Part shown: positions 53,256 to 56,342 of the stretch, one piece after another
Position numbering within the stretch: the stretch's first letter is position 1
Layout of the letters: the number at the start of each line of letters is the position of its first letter
NCBI RefSeq assembly: GCF_007713735.2
Contig: NZ_VMNW02000056.1
Coordinates: 1 to 56,342 of the forward strand
Source of the DNA: Amycolatopsis acidicola
Lineage (GTDB): Bacteria > Actinomycetota > Actinomycetes > Mycobacteriales > Pseudonocardiaceae
Reading direction: 5' to 3'
DNA: 56,342 nt
Notes under the pieces: generated by a model
The model's input: the letters and a program-made list of their open reading frames with translations, nothing else
What the model was told of the DNA's origin: nothing
The model's database searches: none
Made by a program: the position numbers and the translations under genes

Positions 53256-56249
53256 TCAGTCCTCGAAGAACACCCGCTCGACCACTGTGTGCGCACGACG
53301 AGTGACTTTGCGGTAGAAGTCGAGGAACTCGCCCGGATCGTCGTCTTCGGCTTGGCCGAGGACTCTCGCCACCGCGGCCAGGTCACGCCCGCTGCCTGGC
53401 ACCTGGTCGACCGCCTTGCCGCGCACCAGCATCACCGCGTTCCGCACCCGGGTCGCGAGTAACCATGCCTCGCTCAGCGAGTCGGCGTCGGCGGCGTCCA
53501 TCAAGCCGGCCTCAGTCAGTGCCGACAAGGCGTCGGGAGTCGAGGTGGTCCGCAGCGCGGGCAGTTCACGAGCATGGCGTAATTGCTCCAACTGCACGGT
53601 CCATTCGACGTCGGCGAGGCCGCCGCGGCCGAGCTTCGTGTTCAGGGTGTGGTCAGTGCCCCTGGGGATGCGCTCCGCCTGTACCCGGGCTTTCATCCGC
53701 CGCACCTCGCGCACCTGCGCGGCGTCCAGACCGCCATCGGGGTAACGGATTTCGTCGATCATCGCAATGAATCGTGCGCCTAGCTCATCGTCACCGGCGA
53801 TGAAGCGTGCGCGGAGCAGCGCCTGAGCTTCCCAGAGTTCGCTCCACCGTGCGTAGTAGGCCCGATACGACTCGAGGGTCCGCACCAAAGGTCCCCCGCG
53901 CCCTTCAGGTCGGAGGTCGGAGTCGACGTGCAGGGGCGGATCGGCGCTGGGCTGCCCGAGCGCCTGGCTGACCGTCTCTGCCACCGAGGATGCGAACCGG
54001 ATGCCGTCACTGTCCGGCACACCTTCGTTCGCCTCACAGACGAACAGGACGTCCGCATCGGACCCGTACCCGAGTTCGGCTCCCCCGAGTCGCCCCATCC
54101 CGATAACCGCGATCTTCGCCAGCGGCGAGTCGCCCGTCTCGGCGTTCTTTTTCCGGAGTGCCGCAGCAAGTGCTCCTTGCAGCACCGCGACCCAGATGCT
54201 CGACAGGGCCTCGCACACGCGGCGAACATCCATGAGTCCGAGTAGGTCGGCCGAGGCAACACGAAGGAGTTCGTGGCGACGCAGTGATCGGGCGGCGGCC
54301 ACTGCAGCGTTGAGCCCCGGCTGGCGTCGGACGGTGGCGCGCAGCGATTTCGCGACCTCTGCCGGGTCACGCCCTGCAAGCCGTGTCGGATCGCCCAGGA
54401 GTTGCAGCACTTCGGGCGCCCGGACAAGCAGGTCCGGTACGAGCTTCGACGTGCCGAGCATGAACGCCAGCCGTTCGACCACCGCACCCTCATCCCGGAG
54501 GACGCGGAGGTACCAAGGTGTCTCTGCTAGCGCTTCGGAGACTTTGCGGTATGCGAGGAGGCCGCCGTCCGGGTCCGGGGTGTCGGCGAGCAGATCCAGG
54601 ATCACCGGCAGCAGCGCATGCTGGATCGACGCGCGCCGCGAGACACCGGACGTGAGTGCTCGGATGTGCTGCAGCGCGCCGTCCGGCGCCGCGTAACCGA
54701 GTGCGGCGAGTCGGCGCGCGGCCTGCTTTGTCGTGAGCCGCAGGGCTTCCATGGGGACACTCGCGACGGATTGCAGCAGCGGCCGGTAGAAAAGCTTCTC
54801 GTGCAGGCGTCGGATGCGTTGGCCGTGCCGTCGGAACTCGGCCAGCAGGACATCGCCCGCGCTCCGGCCGCGTTCCGGCTTGATGCCGATCGCCCTCGCC
54901 AGCACGCGAAGTTCGGCGGTTTCCGATGCGTCCGGGAAGAGGTGCGTGCGCCGTAGCCGCCTGAGCTGCAGACGATGCTCCACAGTGCGCAGGAATTCGT
55001 AGGAAACCTCGAGTTCCGCGGCATCCGCGCGACCGACGTAACCACCGGCGCCGAGCGCATCGAGGGCATCCATAGTGGACGGTGACCGAAGTTCGGGGTC
55101 AGCCCTGCCGTGGACGAGTTGCAGCAACTGCACGGCGAACTCGACGTCGCGCAAGCCGCCGCGACCGAGTTTCAACTCGCGCTCCGCGAGCTCCGACGGG
55201 ACGTGTTTTTCCACGCGCCGCCGCATTTGTTGCACGTCGGCGACGAAATTCTCGCGTTCCGCGGCGGCCCACACCATCGAGTCGACCATCTCGACGTACT
55301 GCCGTCCGAGCTCCTTGTCCCCCGCGACCGGACGAGCTTTCAACAACGCCTGGTATTCCCACGTGCGTGCCCACTTCTTGTAGTAGGCGGTATGCCCGTC
55401 CAGAGTGCGGACAAGTGCGCCGGCCTTGCCCTCCGGCCGCAGTGCCGCGTCAACCTCGAAGCACGAATTGCCGACGACTCGCATCATCGCGCTCGCCAGC
55501 CGCGTCACGAGCTGCAGATCGCCCTCACCCACGAAGATCACGTCGACGTCGCTGACGTAGTTCAGTTCCCGCCCACCACATTTGCCCATCGCGATGACGG
55601 CCAGGCGGGCGTCCTCGGCTTCGTGCGCCTTGTGCTCTGTGCGCGCGACGGCGAGGCCCGCGATCAGCGCGGCTTCCGCGAGGGCCGTGAGCTGTCCAGT
55701 CACCTCGGTGTAGGGCGGTCGATCGAGTCGCTGCTCTACGGTGTGGCCGAGGTCAGCCGCTGCGATCTCGAGGAGGAGACCTCGGTAACCGGCCCGTAGA
55801 GCCTGCTCGGCGGGCGTGCCGGTCAGCGTGGCCTCGGAACCTGGCTCGGTCCGGACAGCAGTCAGTAGTTCGTCGGCGTAGCAATCGGTGTCCGTGCACT
55901 TGTCGTGGGCGAGTCTTTTCCACTCTCCCGGGGAACCGACGAGGAAGTCCGCGAGCGCGCTGGACGTGCCGAGGACGCTGATCAGGCGTCCTCTCAGGTT
56001 GGGATCGTCGCGCAGGGCAGCTGCCAGACTCGTCCAGCCTTCGGGGTCCGATTCGCGGATTCGTTCGAGCTCGCGAAGCGCCAGGTCAGGGTCGGCCGAG
56101 CGGGACAGCGCTGACAACACGTCGAGGCACTCCGGGGCTGGGCCCGTGTCGGTCCACCAACCCGCGGCACGTAATTGTGCTTCGGCCCGGTCATCGGTGA
56201 AGCCGTACCGTGCTGGGGACGCGGCCCCTCGTGCTTGCTCAGCCATCAA
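53256..56249 (-). CDS. glnE: Bifunctional glutamine synthetase adenylyltransferase/deadenylase
   Basis: The 997-residue protein adenylylates and deadenylylates glutamine synthetase. It has two nucleotidyltransferase domains, each with the G-G-x-E-L-x-Y-x-S-D-x-D signature: IAMGKCGGRELNYVSDVDVI in the N-terminal half (deadenylylation) and IGMGRLGGAELGYGSDADVL at about 735-755 (adenylylation). Each is followed by an LRPEG motif and a GRGGLRDVE or GRGGLADVE helix. Length is normal for actinobacteria. Its position close to glnA, the substrate gene, is the usual actinobacterial layout. The start is an ATG at 56249. Confidence 0.96.
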   Translation of the reverse strand: MMAEQARGAASPARYGFTDDRAEAQLRAAGWWTDTGPAPECLDVLSALSRSADPDLALRELERIRESDPEGWTSLAAALRDDPNLRGRLISVLGTSSALADFLVGSPGEWKRLAHDKCTDTDCYADELLTAVRTEPGSEATLTGTPAEQALRAGYRGLLLEIAAADLGHTVEQRLDRPPYTEVTGQLTALAEAALIAGLAVARTEHKAHEAEDARLAVIAMGKCGGRELNYVSDVDVIFVGEGDLQLVTRLASAMMRVVGNSCFEVDAALRPEGKAGALVRTLDGHTAYYKKWARTWEYQALLKARPVAGDKELGRQYVEMVDSMVWAAAERENFVADVQQMRRRVEKHVPSELAERELKLGRGGLRDVEFAVQLLQLVHGRADPELRSPSTMDALDALGAGGYVGRADAAELEVSYEFLRTVEHRLQLRRLRRTHLFPDASETAELRVLARAIGIKPERGRSAGDVLLAEFRRHGQRIRRLHEKLFYRPLLQSVASVPMEALRLTTKQAARRLAALGYAAPDGALQHIRALTSGVSRRASIQHALLPVILDLLADTPDPDGGLLAYRKVSEALAETPWYLRVLRDEGAVVERLAFMLGTSKLVPDLLVRAPEVLQLLGDPTRLAGRDPAEVAKSLRATVRRQPGLNAAVAAARSLRRHELLRVASADLLGLMDVRRVCEALSSIWVAVLQGALAAALRKKNAETGDSPLAKIAVIGMGRLGGAELGYGSDADVLFVCEANEGVPDSDGIRFASSVAETVSQALGQPSADPPLHVDSDLRPEGRGGPLVRTLESYRAYYARWSELWEAQALLRARFIAGDDELGARFIAMIDEIRYPDGGLDAAQVREVRRMKARVQAERIPRGTDHTLNTKLGRGGLADVEWTVQLEQLRHARELPALRTTSTPDALSALTEAGLMDAADADSLSEAWLLATRVRNAVMLVRGKAVDQVPGSGRDLAAVARVLGQAEDDDPGEFLDFYRKVTRRAHTVVERVFFED

Positions 56250-56286
56250 TGTCCACCGTAATCCCTCACCGTGCCGCCACGAGACA

Positions 56287-56331
56287 GCAAGGGATGTTTG
56301 CTACGGCGGGCCGGTAGCAAACATCCCTTGC
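56287..56331. repeat. Intergenic palindrome, copy 6
   Basis: GCAAGGGATGTTTGCTAC at 56287-56304 pairs perfectly with 56314-56331 around a 9-nt loop. It lies 38 bp upstream of the glnE start, probably at the 3' side of the next gene, which is outside the window. Confidence 0.9.
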
Positions 56332-56342
56332 TTGTGGGGTGG

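Overview
The window is high-GC actinobacterial chromosome carrying one integrated siphophage-type prophage. The host backbone (1 to about 10.8 kb and 41.4 kb to the end) suggests Pseudonocardiales, probably close to Amycolatopsis. One reason is the order UPF0182 protein, Lon-like PDZ protease, DUF2342 zincin, ThiF-like protein, AarF kinase, whiB7 and uvrD2, which mirrors the Mycobacterium Rv3193c-Rv3198c neighbourhood. The other is the block DUF4191, RDD, glnA, glnE, which mirrors Rv2219-Rv2221c. The genus is inferred; the synteny and protein families are read from the sequence plus recalled knowledge.

Left host arm: ftsE (cut by the window edge), prfB, a PadR-like regulator, an initiator tRNA, a large UPF0182 membrane protein, a PPA1309-like protein, a secreted or membrane-anchored Lon-like protease, a DUF2342 zincin, a YgjP-like metallopeptidase and the 5' part of a ThiF-like gene. 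Right host arm: the 3' part of the ThiF-like gene, an AarF/ABC1 kinase, two paralogous AbiEi-like proteins, a methyltransferase, whiB7 with a leader hairpin, uvrD2, DUF4191, RDD, glnA behind a four-half-site GlnR operator, a thioesterase-like protein and glnE. Six copies of a long palindrome (core GCAAGGGATGTTTGCTAC) lie between host genes. None was seen inside the prophage.

Prophage (10787-41447, about 30.65 kb between the two core copies): a serine integrase at the right end has inserted the element into the ThiF-like gene. A 12-bp core, CGACCTGCACCG, lies at both junctions. Joining the two gene pieces at the core restores one continuous reading frame, so excision should heal the gene. The early region (10.8-20 kb) is mosaic. 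It holds small HTH proteins, an XRE-TPR regulator, a GntR regulator and a BldC/excisionase-like protein that look like parts of actinomycete integrative elements, a direct-repeat array, a decayed RepA-like ATPase, a resolvase-like protein lacking the usual serine, and a candidate gp3-type recombination directionality factor. The late region (19.8-39.2 kb) is an orderly HNH, terminase, portal, MuF, scaffold, capsid, connector, tail, tape measure, tail tip, fibre and lysis series, with nearly all genes on the plus strand and many overlapping starts and stops. A HicAB-like toxin-antitoxin pair sits between the lysis genes and the integrase.

The morphogenesis and lysis genes appear intact while the replication module appears broken. 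The element could therefore be a defective prophage or one that relies on the host for replication, and it may act as a genetic switch on the ThiF-like gene.
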